Positions 33,538 through 43,138 of a stretch of DNA of 64,000 nt are shown here, in pieces. Within the stretch, counting starts at the first letter, position 1; every line of letters starts with the position of its first letter. A model generated the notes under the pieces. That model saw only the letters and a list, made by a program, of their open reading frames with translations. It searched no databases and had not been told where the DNA came from. This stretch comes from Sulfurimonas sp. (GTDB taxonomy: Bacteria; Campylobacterota; Campylobacteria; Campylobacterales; Sulfurimonadaceae), in assembly GCF_019429335.1 (NCBI RefSeq), contig NZ_JAHYJB010000001.1, positions 1 through 64,000 on the forward strand, read 5' to 3'. Both the position numbers and the translations under genes were made by a program.

Positions 33538-33755
33538 AGATACAATCATGTTTTTAATCGAATAGAGAGAAAAGCATATTCAAGAGAATTTACATTATTT
33601 AATATTACACGAAATAAGGGCTTTTTTAGGGTTTTTAATAAATAGTATGTTATTTTTTGTTTTAGTGGCGAGAAAATAGAGTAGTTTTTTCGCTTAAGGT
33701 TAGGCTTAAGAAAAAGAGTATAAAATACCACTGTTAACATTTTAGGACCTTCTTT

Positions 33756-33792
33756 CTGTAACTGTAACTGTAACTGTAACTGTAACTGTAAC
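33756..33792. repeat. Hexanucleotide tandem repeat (CTGTAA)x6
   Basis: Six consecutive perfect CTGTAA units read directly. Confidence 0.95.
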
Positions 33793-34009
33793 GAGGCGAA
33801 TGAATGTTTTTTTCTGCTATTTTAAAAAGAGATGAAGGCATAACGAAATTTGGCGATTGAGTTGACATCTTCATCCTTTTTATTTTTTTTTAAAAGTCTC
33901 TCATTAATTTTATCGTATTTTTGATACAATTCTCTAAAAAAATAAAGAGATTACAATCTTACAATCTTAAAGCTTAAAGTTGTCAAAAAAGATAAAAAAG
34001 AAGATAAAA

Positions 34010-34333
34010 ATGCGAAAAAGAAAAATAACAACAAAGACTGCTAAAAAATATAGAGAAAAGAGAGCAGATCCTGTTGGCAAAATTGTTAGAAGACACTTAG
34101 AAACAATTATTCAAACTTCCGGCTTATCAGAAGATGAAATAATGGATAGACTAAAAAAATATGGCAAAAATTATTCAAAAGTTGAAGCATTAAAACTGAT
34201 GGTTTATAGATCTACGTTAAATTTAAGAAGTTTTGTTAGATTATTGCTCGCGCTGAACATAACTACTTATACTTTAGATATTAATGAAATTGAGGCTGAG
34301 GAAGTTAAGGAATATGAAAAGCTCATGAAGTGA
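34010..34333 (+). CDS. Hypothetical small basic protein upstream of the recombinase
   Basis: Provided ORF begins at TTG 33980; ATG at 34010 ([18 protein letters not shown]). Stop overlaps the recombinase start. Confidence 0.6.
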   Translation: MRKRKITTKTAKKYREKRADPVGKIVRRHLETIIQTSGLSEDEIMDRLKKYGKNYSKVEALKLMVYRSTLNLRSFVRLLLALNITTYTLDINEIEAEEVKEYEKLMK

Positions 34334-35253
34334 TGATTGACGATTCCCTTAAAATATCTAACATTCATTTCATTCTAAAAGAATATAAGATTTATCTACA
34401 AGTCCTTAAAAATTATGCAACGAATACTGTCAACATATATATCTCTTGTGTTGATGAGTTTGTATATTTTTTACAGGATAGCGATTATTATCATTTTTCG
34501 CAAATTGATAAAAATACTTTTTACAAATATATTAGTTTTGTAAAAAATAGGGCAAAAACTAAAAAATTGATTTCCAATAGAACGGTTAATTTTAAAATTG
34601 CTGCAATCAACAATTTCTCTGAATTCTTATGTAAAAAATATTATTCGTGCGAATTGCGCAAAGTAAAACAATTAAAGTATATCTCTGAAATACCAAATAT
34701 AATAGATGAGCAGGACATGCTAATTCTTCTAAAAACAAAAAATCCAATTTTTGATAGAAAAGCGAGCTGGGTTTCCTGCCGTGATTTTGCACTTACTGTG
34801 TTAATTTATTCTTCGGGAGCAAGAATATCAGAAATACTAAATACAACTTCCATAGACATGGACGATAAATGGATTAGGCTGGAGGGAACAAAGAATAAAA
34901 CAACAAGATATGTCCCAGTTAATATTCATGTACACATTGCGATCAACAACTATAAGGAGCAATGCCCCCTTTGTTTATTTAAGTGTTTGTGGATATGTAA
35001 AAGAGGAAAAAAACTTACAATACATGCTGCCTCAGCAGCAATAAAAAGAATGTTTGGATATTCTCCTCACTATTTTAGGCATGCTTTTGCGACACACCTT
35101 ATTTTAAATGGGTGTGACTTAAGAACTGTTCAGGAATTTTTAGGTCACAGTAGTTTGGTTACTACGAGCATATACACACACATCAAGCCAAAACATCTCA
35201 AAAAAACTATTGAGAAGTGTCACCCTCTATCTCCGAATCTTGAGTCTTCTTAA
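34330..35253 (+). CDS. Tyrosine recombinase (XerC/D-like integrase)
   Basis: [17 protein letters not shown] (Arg I), [39 protein letters not shown] (HxxR..GH..Y). Confidence 0.93.
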   Translation: MMIDDSLKISNIHFILKEYKIYLQVLKNYATNTVNIYISCVDEFVYFLQDSDYYHFSQIDKNTFYKYISFVKNRAKTKKLISNRTVNFKIAAINNFSEFLCKKYYSCELRKVKQLKYISEIPNIIDEQDMLILLKTKNPIFDRKASWVSCRDFALTVLIYSSGARISEILNTTSIDMDDKWIRLEGTKNKTTRYVPVNIHVHIAINNYKEQCPLCLFKCLWICKRGKKLTIHAASAAIKRMFGYSPHYFRHAFATHLILNGCDLRTVQEFLGHSSLVTTSIYTHIKPKHLKKTIEKCHPLSPNLESS

Positions 35254-35695
35254 TTTTATTTAATTCTCTTCTTATAATTTGCATTTCTTTTTTTATTTTA
35301 ATCATGTTGCTGCGCATAATTAAAAGTTCAGCTCGTTTGTAAGCACTTTCGCTAATATCAACCATGATTAAAGTTATGTCTCCAAGAACAACACTTTGCA
35401 ATTCATTTTTACTTATCATCCTGTTTATTTCTGCTTTGTTTGTGTCATTATATAAGGCATAGTAATCAATTGGAATATACATATGCTCACTTAAATCTGT
35501 ATGTTGTTTAGCTTTATAGACTGTATTAATCGCTTCTTGCGCATCGTCTAAATGCACTTTGAAATATTCATTGAGTGCATCCGTCATAATTTGTCGCATT
35601 GTGGTATTGTTTGCTTTTTTCAGCAAATCAATTTTGTTTGAAGTTTCAATATCTAAGCGAAAAGTTTTAACAATACCTCCGTTCTTGTTTTCCAT
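35207..35695 (-). CDS. Hypothetical protein with ribbon-helix-helix-like N-terminus
   Basis: [37 protein letters not shown]. 3' end overlaps the recombinase 3' end. Confidence 0.55.
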   Translation of the reverse strand: MENKNGGIVKTFRLDIETSNKIDLLKKANNTTMRQIMTDALNEYFKVHLDDAQEAINTVYKAKQHTDLSEHMYIPIDYYALYNDTNKAEINRMISKNELQSVVLGDITLIMVDISESAYKRAELLIMRSNMIKIKKEMQIIRRELNKIKKTQDSEIEGDTSQ

Positions 35696-35734
35696 AAATT
35701 TTAACCTTTTTTTAAAACTGATAATACAATTTTA

Positions 35735-37180
35735 TCATAACTTTTCAATTAATTTTACTTTACTAAAACTTCTGCCTGTCTTAACAAGAGCATTGCCATA
35801 GCCATGTTGAGTATATTCAAGCATTGCCTTGTCTATGCCAAAAGATTTTCTAACAGAATCAAAGTCTGCTATGCCTGTATTCAAAATAACTTGTGCATCG
35901 AAATTTTTTAAAAATTCTGCCGGAAAGTGTTCTGCCGATTGAGCTGCAACTATCAAGCCCATTCCGAAACCTCTCGCCTCAGTTGCCGTTCGGTTTAGAT
36001 AACTAAACGGATCGTTCTTGTCTCTTGAAGTACCTGCGATAAGTTTTGACTCATCAACTATTACATAGGTGTCGCACTTTTCACCTCTTGTTTTATTTGG
36101 ACGCTCAGCATAAGTACCTCTAATCTTACACGATTTAAAAACTTTCCCGATCCATACATCAACTATAAACCTTTGAATCGCTACATCTAGCCCACTTATA
36201 TTAACAATATTTAAGCCGCTTTTCACTGGTGGTCTTGTTGAGTGAAACACTCCCGAATCAACCAAGGCATTGATGTAAGAAGCCATTTTATCTATAGTTC
36301 TTAAAGCATCTTTCGTCATGTATTTTTCAACATTTATACCTCTTGCTTCAAACCACTCTTTATTGGGAGAAACATTCTTTTTGGTATAGTTATTTTTACC
36401 ATATTCAATGTATTCGCCTACTTCTGTTTCAATTTTTTCTTTTAGCTCCTTAATTACTTTCTCAACTTCATCTTTATCTTCTTCCTCAAGTCTCGCCTCT
36501 AAGCTTTTAAGCCCGACTATATGGTTTTGCATGTTCATTATAAAATCGCTGCTCTGCTCATCTATAACAGTACCGTTGTAGTTGTTGCTGTATGACTTAA
36601 TTCTAGTTACAAGCTCTAGCGTGTCCTCTAGGCTTGGTAATTCATTTAACCAAGTTGTTATATCATCATATTTAAAATCTTTGCAGAGATATGTATCTGA
36701 AAATAGATACATGAGGATGTCTTTTTGATTTGTTCCCATGTTTGGCAAAAAGTTCTTTTTGATAATTTCAATAATTCTTTCTACCTGTACTTTTGGACCT
36801 GAGTTTTGAACTTTAAATCTCTGCCCATCATTCATATTCCCTGTGGAGATCATCTCTTTCAGCTCTTCTTCCGGTACGCCTGTGTCAAACTCAAACGGAT
36901 TAATACCATACTTACTATTCCATGCAGTAAATTCTATATAATTTCCGATTACCTCTCCATTATCGTTTTTTACAACCATATCGCCCTTTAAATCAAAGAT
37001 AAAGATATGTTTATTTGACATAGCAAGGTATTCTGCTATTCTCAATAATAACGTAGTCTTACCCGCCCCAGAACCTCCACATATCAACATGTGGGGATTG
37101 AGAGAGTTTCTTGAATCGGGATTCCAAACAATTGGAGGTAATTCTGGTCTATTTGCTAGTTTTCCGAATATATAATCCAT
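35735..37180 (-). CDS. HerA/VirB4/TraD-superfamily ATPase
   Basis: Walker A CGGSGAGKTTLLLRIAEYL; IFIFDLKGDMV; Walker B CDTYVIVDESKLI; GFGMGLIVAAQSAEHFP. Confidence 0.8.
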   Translation of the reverse strand: MDYIFGKLANRPELPPIVWNPDSRNSLNPHMLICGGSGAGKTTLLLRIAEYLAMSNKHIFIFDLKGDMVVKNDNGEVIGNYIEFTAWNSKYGINPFEFDTGVPEEELKEMISTGNMNDGQRFKVQNSGPKVQVERIIEIIKKNFLPNMGTNQKDILMYLFSDTYLCKDFKYDDITTWLNELPSLEDTLELVTRIKSYSNNYNGTVIDEQSSDFIMNMQNHIVGLKSLEARLEEEDKDEVEKVIKELKEKIETEVGEYIEYGKNNYTKKNVSPNKEWFEARGINVEKYMTKDALRTIDKMASYINALVDSGVFHSTRPPVKSGLNIVNISGLDVAIQRFIVDVWIGKVFKSCKIRGTYAERPNKTRGEKCDTYVIVDESKLIAGTSRDKNDPFSYLNRTATEARGFGMGLIVAAQSAEHFPAEFLKNFDAQVILNTGIADFDSVRKSFGIDKAMLEYTQHGYGNALVKTGRSFSKVKLIEKL

Positions 37181-37189
37181 TAAGTCCTC

Positions 37190-39145
37190 TTACTTTTTAT
37201 TTACGAAAGCAAGGGTAAAACCCCATTTTTCTTGTTGTGTTTTTCTATCTTTATAAGATTCAATAAGAACCTTTGCGTCGTACGGCTTTTGATTTTTTGC
37301 TATAAAATCGTTAAAAAGATAACCTCTTTTTTTTGAGAGTATTTTTTTAAGTGCGTCTGCTCTCTCTTCAACACTGTGAAATTCCATCGCTTTATCTGAG
37401 AAGAATTTATACACGTAGTTATCCCACATCGAAAAAGTACATCCACCATTTTTTTTAAAATTCTCGCACGCAAAGTAGTGACTAACTTCGCCGCTTTCTC
37501 TGTTGATAAATTCTTTTTGATAGATTAGGGCATTGCAATTCGGACATGAACCAACTTTTATAGGCTCCGGCATATTATATTGAGCCAACAACATGTCTAT
37601 TTTTATGTTGCTGTCAAAAACAGCATTGTCAAGTTTTAAATTATATTTTTGTGCGATTGCTTTTATAAGATTGATTTTACTTTGACTTGGCTTACCGTCT
37701 TTTTCAATATAGCCACTCATTTTAAATGCAGTTTCAATTATTCTTTTTAACTCTTCAAGTAAAGAATTGAGTGTTATTTTTCCGACTTCAACCATTTTTA
37801 TTTTTTCTTCAAATTCAGTTAAATATTCCAAATCTACAAAAGAGGGGAGGTGCTGTGTTAGCCATTGAATTAAAATTATTGCGCTTTCTTGTGGATGAAG
37901 CATTGACTTTACTTGATTTACGGCTCTTGAGTCTATAAGCTCATTAATTATTTTGTCGTGTTCCTTGTTGCTTCCAATATTATTTTTTTCTAATATTTGT
38001 GTAACGAATCGACCAACTCCAAATCTAGGCGGTCTCTTGCTCTGATATGAATATGGGTAAATGTCGATAGGTTTTAAAATTTCACCGGGTTGAATCTCTG
38101 GCAAGACAACTATATTTCCACTAAAGGAACCATCATTATTAGAAATCCTTTTTATTAATTCACCCGTTAAAATTTCCCAATTTTCTTGCCCATCTATTAT
38201 AGCGTTAGCTTGTTCATATAATTTTTTATTTCCCACTACTATTTCAATTTTTGAAGTGTCGTAAACGCTATTTTTTAATTGTGTCGAAAGTGTTATATAG
38301 AAAATAAACTCATAAAGCTTTTGAACATCTACCGACAATTGTTCGTCTTCAAAAAAAATTGAATTAAATTCTAACGAGGAAGAAACTACCTTTGGAAAAT
38401 ATTTGGAAGAAATATGAATAGGGCGAATACACTCTTTTTGAGTTCTATCAACTATTTTGTCGGTATATCTTCTTTTGTATTGTAAAACAATATCTTCACT
38501 AAATGTCTGATTTAAAATTGTTATCATCTCCTCAGCAAAAGCATCATCAATATTCCATCCATTAGTTTCTGGTTCAGTTATTAAGTTTGCTTGATGTAAT
38601 TTTTGTGCAAGAACTGTTACGTAATTTGGTTCAAAACCAAAAAGATAAAATGCACTATATTTTAATTCGGCGGTAGTCAGTGGTTTGTGTGGGCTCCTCT
38701 CTGTATCTTTTTTTGGAATGTAATTATCAACAATATGCGATTGTTTGTTTTCTTTTAAATAATCTATACAGTCCTCCATCTCTTTTTGTAAGGAATGGTT
38801 ATAGTGTGCTGGATAATAAGCACTAAATTCAATACCATCATAAGAATAGTCTGTTTTAATTCTTATAATTTCTTCGGAAGAAAATTCTCTGATTTTCAAT
38901 TCTCTTTCTACAAGCGGTACGAGTGCATATACTGTTCTGAATGATAAAAAAAATTTAGAAATCTTTTCAAACCAAATCTTATAACTATTTTCTAGCATTT
39001 CTTTTTTGTTACTGCTATTTTTATATTCAGAAGTTTTCTTGAGAGCTTCTTTTTGCTTTTCAACTATAATTTTTCTAATTGCAGAAAATAATTTTTCATG
39101 CAAAAGTTTATTTATTTCTGATTCTATTTTTTCTTTAGTTAGCAT
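37190..39145 (-). CDS. Topoisomerase IA-like protein lacking TOPRIM and catalytic Tyr
   Basis: Segments colinear with TopA: SFRTVYALVPLVEREL, PLTTAELKYSAFYLFGFEPNYVTVLAQKLHQANLIT, ECIRPIHIS, VQKLYEFIFYITLSTQL, RPPRFGVGRFVTQILEKNNIGSNKEHDKII, FVDLEYLTEFEEKI, then CPNC...C...C zinc finger. Confidence 0.7.
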   Translation of the reverse strand: MLTKEKIESEINKLLHEKLFSAIRKIIVEKQKEALKKTSEYKNSSNKKEMLENSYKIWFEKISKFFLSFRTVYALVPLVERELKIREFSSEEIIRIKTDYSYDGIEFSAYYPAHYNHSLQKEMEDCIDYLKENKQSHIVDNYIPKKDTERSPHKPLTTAELKYSAFYLFGFEPNYVTVLAQKLHQANLITEPETNGWNIDDAFAEEMITILNQTFSEDIVLQYKRRYTDKIVDRTQKECIRPIHISSKYFPKVVSSSLEFNSIFFEDEQLSVDVQKLYEFIFYITLSTQLKNSVYDTSKIEIVVGNKKLYEQANAIIDGQENWEILTGELIKRISNNDGSFSGNIVVLPEIQPGEILKPIDIYPYSYQSKRPPRFGVGRFVTQILEKNNIGSNKEHDKIINELIDSRAVNQVKSMLHPQESAIILIQWLTQHLPSFVDLEYLTEFEEKIKMVEVGKITLNSLLEELKRIIETAFKMSGYIEKDGKPSQSKINLIKAIAQKYNLKLDNAVFDSNIKIDMLLAQYNMPEPIKVGSCPNCNALIYQKEFINRESGEVSHYFACENFKKNGGCTFSMWDNYVYKFFSDKAMEFHSVEERADALKKILSKKRGYLFNDFIAKNQKPYDAKVLIESYKDRKTQQEKWGFTLAFVNKK

Positions 39146-39341
39146 TTTTTAAATCCTCTATCAAATGTTTTTCTTTTGGGAAAAAATAATTCATCACAAT
39201 TTGTATAATTTTTTTATCTCCAAGGTAATTGTGTTCAACAGCAAGAAATTCAATCGCCTCCTGCCAGTCACTAGAATTTTCGCAAATATCTTGAATTTCT
39301 TTCATACATGCATCCTGTAAAATATCATCTTCGTTCATCAT
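39135..39341 (-). CDS. Hypothetical protein
   Basis: 68 aa ORF, overlaps the upstream end of the topoisomerase-like gene. Confidence 0.5.
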   Translation of the reverse strand: MMNEDDILQDACMKEIQDICENSSDWQEAIEFLAVEHNYLGDKKIIQIVMNYFFPKEKHLIEDLKNAN

Positions 39342-39351
39342 TTTTTATCTC

Positions 39352-40980
39352 CTAAAATATTTTCTCATCTCTCGGTAATCTAAAAAAAGTATCATGTGAA
39401 TATTTGATATCTGTTTGTGTAATTTTTAGGGCAGCCTTATTAAAAGCTTTTACAGAGATACTCCCATCAATTTCTTTTTTTAGCATAGCATATGCGTTTC
39501 TTATGTCTTCATCTTTATCTAGTAAATCTTCAAGAGCTTCTACGCTGACATTAATAATTTTTGTAGCAATTGTTTTACCCGAAAACTCATAAACAATATC
39601 AAAAATAAAAACGTTGAGTGTTGGATGAAAAAAATTAGTTGTTTTATTTATATTTTCAAAAAAAAGATTAACATTACCATCTTTAATTTTTTTACCATCA
39701 AAAATAAAATTAAAAAAACTTTCTCTATCTTCTCTTTTTATTGAGCTGTAAATCAAAATTAAAAAATAATAAACATCCACAGAAACAAAGCGAATAACTT
39801 TTCCGCTTTTTAATTCACTGCTTCCAATAAAGACAAATGGTATTCCGTCATCACTGACTGCAAATTCTTTTTTAAACAACATCGCAATAAAATATAAATA
39901 AAACTTTTCATCCTCGAAAAAACTTTTTGTCTGAAAATCTTTAGGCGTAAAATTTTTAAATGCAAAAATATTTTCATCATAAAACTTCAATGCCCTGTCT
40001 TTAAAAATTCTTTTTTCTTTATTTGCCTCTTCATGTAAATCTAGTTCACCAAATCTAGCAATATACTCTTGCACAAATGTGTCATTGGCTTGTTCTAAAA
40101 TTTGTGTGAGATGCTCCTCTTTATGATTTGTTTTTTTCACGTTTTTTTGTTCTGCTTCTTGTCGTTGTTCTAATGTTTGGACACTGTAAAAAACATAATC
40201 ATCTTTCTCGATTAATGTACCATTTTTCATTGTCAATTTCACTCTACCGTTTTCATTAATTTTTTCTATTTTTTCAATTGGACTATCCCGCTCAGGCTCG
40301 TCTAAATTCTCAGGACGATAAGTATTGTTGAGAACAATATTGTTGATAGCGTAGTCATTTTGTACAATTTGATTTATATCTTCAACAATCTTCACAACTA
40401 CATCTTTGTAATTAGATTCATGAATTGCAGACTTAATTTTGAAAACTACATCAGAATCATCTTCGTTCATATAGAGTCCAAACTTTTTTGCATTGCGCAT
40501 CATATAGAGAACGTCACTTAACTCAATTTTATTTTGGGAGTTGGTCATGTCGATTCTATTTTCAACTGATTTAACATAAGTAATAAATTTCATCGGATCG
40601 TGATAAATTTCTTTAGAGAAAGCTTTTGCGGTTTGGATACTGATAACTAATTCGCCTTGCTCGTTTACTAAAACAGAATCTGAAAAAAGCTCTACAATTA
40701 AAATTGCTTCAACCGCATTAACGCTAATTTTTTCTTTAGACTCATTCAAAAGAATTATGAGATTTTCAATTCGCTCTTTGTAGATTTTTGTATCTGTGTT
40801 TTTGATAGAAATGCCGAGATGAATTTGTTCATCAGATTGAACCAATCTTGGATCTACTTTTTTATTTTTTTTATCTTGTTTTATTTTATACAAGTTAGAA
40901 AAAAACAAGGTGAAATAGGGTATAATCATTACCAAAACAATAACCCACCAGTACTCCAAAAACATCTCCACTAATCCCAT
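39352..40980 (-). CDS. Hypothetical protein with N-terminal TM segment
   Basis: 542 aa; YWWVIVLVMIIPYFTLFFSNLY then a soluble region. Confidence 0.6.
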   Translation of the reverse strand: MGLVEMFLEYWWVIVLVMIIPYFTLFFSNLYKIKQDKKNKKVDPRLVQSDEQIHLGISIKNTDTKIYKERIENLIILLNESKEKISVNAVEAILIVELFSDSVLVNEQGELVISIQTAKAFSKEIYHDPMKFITYVKSVENRIDMTNSQNKIELSDVLYMMRNAKKFGLYMNEDDSDVVFKIKSAIHESNYKDVVVKIVEDINQIVQNDYAINNIVLNNTYRPENLDEPERDSPIEKIEKINENGRVKLTMKNGTLIEKDDYVFYSVQTLEQRQEAEQKNVKKTNHKEEHLTQILEQANDTFVQEYIARFGELDLHEEANKEKRIFKDRALKFYDENIFAFKNFTPKDFQTKSFFEDEKFYLYFIAMLFKKEFAVSDDGIPFVFIGSSELKSGKVIRFVSVDVYYFLILIYSSIKREDRESFFNFIFDGKKIKDGNVNLFFENINKTTNFFHPTLNVFIFDIVYEFSGKTIATKIINVSVEALEDLLDKDEDIRNAYAMLKKEIDGSISVKAFNKAALKITQTDIKYSHDTFFRLPRDEKIF

Positions 40981-41078
40981 TTTTTATCCTTTTCATTCAA
41001 AATCATTTTAAAATAGCTAGAACGCATCAAAAACACTCAACCCTTACCTGACTATTAATTTAATGTTAAAATGCCCAG

Positions 41079-41110
41079 AAAGTGCCTTAAATTGATTTTT
41101 AAGGCACTTT
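41079..41110. terminator. 13-bp perfect inverted repeat
   Basis: AAAGTGCCTTAAA ttgatt TTTAAGGCACTTT. Confidence 0.65.
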
Positions 41111-41337
41111 ATAGTTTTAAATTTGAGTGTATTTTCGCTTTTTATCATTTTTTTATTCCTCGTTTAAGCTTGATCTCTGGAATCTCACAAAAAAGTGTGT
41201 GTCTATAGCCAAGAAGCCTACAGCTATATAAATAAAATAGACACCCATAAAAAGCTATTTCCCTAAGAGACATCAGTCACTTTAAATAAATATATATAGA
41301 CCGTCTTAAAAATCCTATTTTTGAAAACTACCTCTAC

Positions 41338-41421
41338 AACTCTACAGAGTTGCTAAATATATATATATTAGAGCATCAATAAAATTGATATTTTTTTTAT
41401 GCTCTATAACTCTACAGAGTT
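41338..41421. repeat. Two copies of AACTCTACAGAGTT, 70 bp apart, each followed by an (AT)n tract
   Basis: 41338-41351 and 41408-41421; each is a 6-bp inverted repeat with 2-nt spacer. Confidence 0.7.
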
Positions 41422-41446
41422 AATATATATATAAATAGGGCACTAC

Positions 41447-42346
41447 TTAATAATCCACATCATCAGACATCTCTTTATTCTCACTTCCACCTTTTTCTTT
41501 CGGTTCAAAATCATAATATTGCCCATCATTTTGGTCTCGATTTTTTTCGATATTTTTAATGTCAAAATAGCTACAAACTTGAACTATTTTTCCATCAATC
41601 TCAAATTCGTCATCGTCAGTTATACTCATTTTTTTATAACCAAGTTTTTGTAACTCTCCGCTCATTTCTCTCAACAAATTCATTTGACTATTTGAGTAAT
41701 AGTTTGCAAGAGTAGATCTAAAAAAAGAAGTTGCTGCAAATAACATATTTGTATTTTTCTTCTCATCAAAAACAAGTATATTTTTAACAGTTACAGCCTT
41801 GTTTCTATAATTATAATTTGGTATAAAAGTGTGTTTGCCTAAAATATTGTTAAGCAAAATTTGCATCAAATCAAATCTAAAATTCTTGTGTGTTCTGTTC
41901 GTAGTCAGCCATCCGGAAAATGAATAATCAAATAAAACTCTCTCTTTGGTGGAGCACTCAATTTTCAAATCTCTCTTTTGATTGTAGACAACATTTTTCT
42001 CTTCACCACTCTCTTTATCTGTTTTTTTATAGGCTATCTTTTTGTACTTACTGTACTCATAAACTGTTCTATCTTCACAAGAATAATATTCAATCCATTC
42101 AGCTAAAACTAACACAAAAAAGTTATAGTTCAAATCAACAAGCGGATATTTGTCGCTATCATTTTTTAACACATGCGCACAAACATTTTCGCCTTTTTTT
42201 CTTCGCTTATACTCTTCGTTCAACCTACTAAAAAGATATTTGAAAAATTCTTTTGTCTGCTCGTTTGTCTGAAAAAAATTAAACAAACTTCTTGAATAGT
42301 GATAAGTAATATCTAATGGGTATAATCCCTCTGGAAATTTATACAT
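41447..42346 (-). CDS. Hypothetical protein
   Basis: 299 aa ORF, no family recognised. Confidence 0.55.
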   Translation of the reverse strand: MYKFPEGLYPLDITYHYSRSLFNFFQTNEQTKEFFKYLFSRLNEEYKRRKKGENVCAHVLKNDSDKYPLVDLNYNFFVLVLAEWIEYYSCEDRTVYEYSKYKKIAYKKTDKESGEEKNVVYNQKRDLKIECSTKERVLFDYSFSGWLTTNRTHKNFRFDLMQILLNNILGKHTFIPNYNYRNKAVTVKNILVFDEKKNTNMLFAATSFFRSTLANYYSNSQMNLLREMSGELQKLGYKKMSITDDDEFEIDGKIVQVCSYFDIKNIEKNRDQNDGQYYDFEPKEKGGSENKEMSDDVDY

Positions 42347-42608
42347 TTGTTGTCATCCTATCTTCACTTTTGTTCTCACTTTCTCTCTCGCTTTCTTCAA
42401 GTAACCCAATCTTTTTAGCAGAATATTCTAAGCTTTCTTTTGTACATTTATCCTCTAAAAACTCAATACATTTTTTGCCAAGTTCAGCAAACTTTTTCTC
42501 TTCCAAATCTTTAGCTTGCTGCATCAAAACTGCTTGTTTTTTTCTAGCTTCTACCATTATGTTTTTAGCTTCTTCTAACAAATCTTTTGGCGTTTTTTTC
42601 TTTGCCAT
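42339..42608 (-). CDS. Small coiled-coil hypothetical protein
   Basis: 89 aa charged helical sequence, overlaps the next gene start. Confidence 0.5.
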   Translation of the reverse strand: MAKKKTPKDLLEEAKNIMVEARKKQAVLMQQAKDLEEKKFAELGKKCIEFLEDKCTKESLEYSAKKIGLLEESERESENKSEDRMTTNV

Positions 42609-42631
42609 GTTCTACATCCTTTTTTAAAAAT

Positions 42632-42967
42632 TTATAATCCTAATTCACTTAAGGCTTTATCAACCTCACCATAATTCCCATTCCTAAAATGAAACGCAAT
42701 AAATCTTATATACTTATGACATGCTTCTAATTGAATCTCTTTTTCGGACAGCACATCCCTTGAATAAAAAATCTCTTCCTGAGCATTTCTTGCAAAAGCA
42801 ACATCATCTTGAATTCTCTTAACTTTATTTTCAATCTCCTCTCCTCTTTTACTATTGCGTTCACATTTTTTCATAATAGAATAAAGTTTTATTGAAACCC
42901 ATTCGCATATAGAACCAAATAAAAAAAGACTAATATTTTTAGCTGATTTATTTTTTAACAACTTCAC
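42632..42967 (-). CDS. Hypothetical protein
   Basis: 111 aa ORF, first gene of the leftward block divergent from parAB. Confidence 0.5.
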   Translation of the reverse strand: MKLLKNKSAKNISLFLFGSICEWVSIKLYSIMKKCERNSKRGEEIENKVKRIQDDVAFARNAQEEIFYSRDVLSEKEIQLEACHKYIRFIAFHFRNGNYGEVDKALSELGL

Positions 42968-43106
42968 TTTATTCCTTTTAATTAAAATAAAATTATCATA
43001 TAATATACTTAATATAATATTAAAGTAATATTTATTTTAGTAAAGATATGCTTTTTTGACGATGTTCTATTTAGTATAATATGTTTTTAAGTATAAGGAC
43101 ATTAAA

Positions 43107-43121
43107 ATTTGTAATACAAAT
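43107..43121. promoter_or_regulatory. Operator-like palindrome upstream of parA
   Basis: ATTTGTAaTACAAAT, flanked by AAGGACATT and AAGGACAATG direct repeats. Confidence 0.4.
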
Positions 43122-43138
43122 ACATTAAGGACAATGTA

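Noticed and set aside
33546-33740. 64-aa leftward ORF between rnpB and the recombinase
   Set aside because: AT-rich, no convincing SD or family; more likely non-coding boundary sequence.
33756-33792. (CTGTAA)6 as a CRISPR or iteron array
   Set aside because: Simple hexamer without spacers; too short to be separate iterons.
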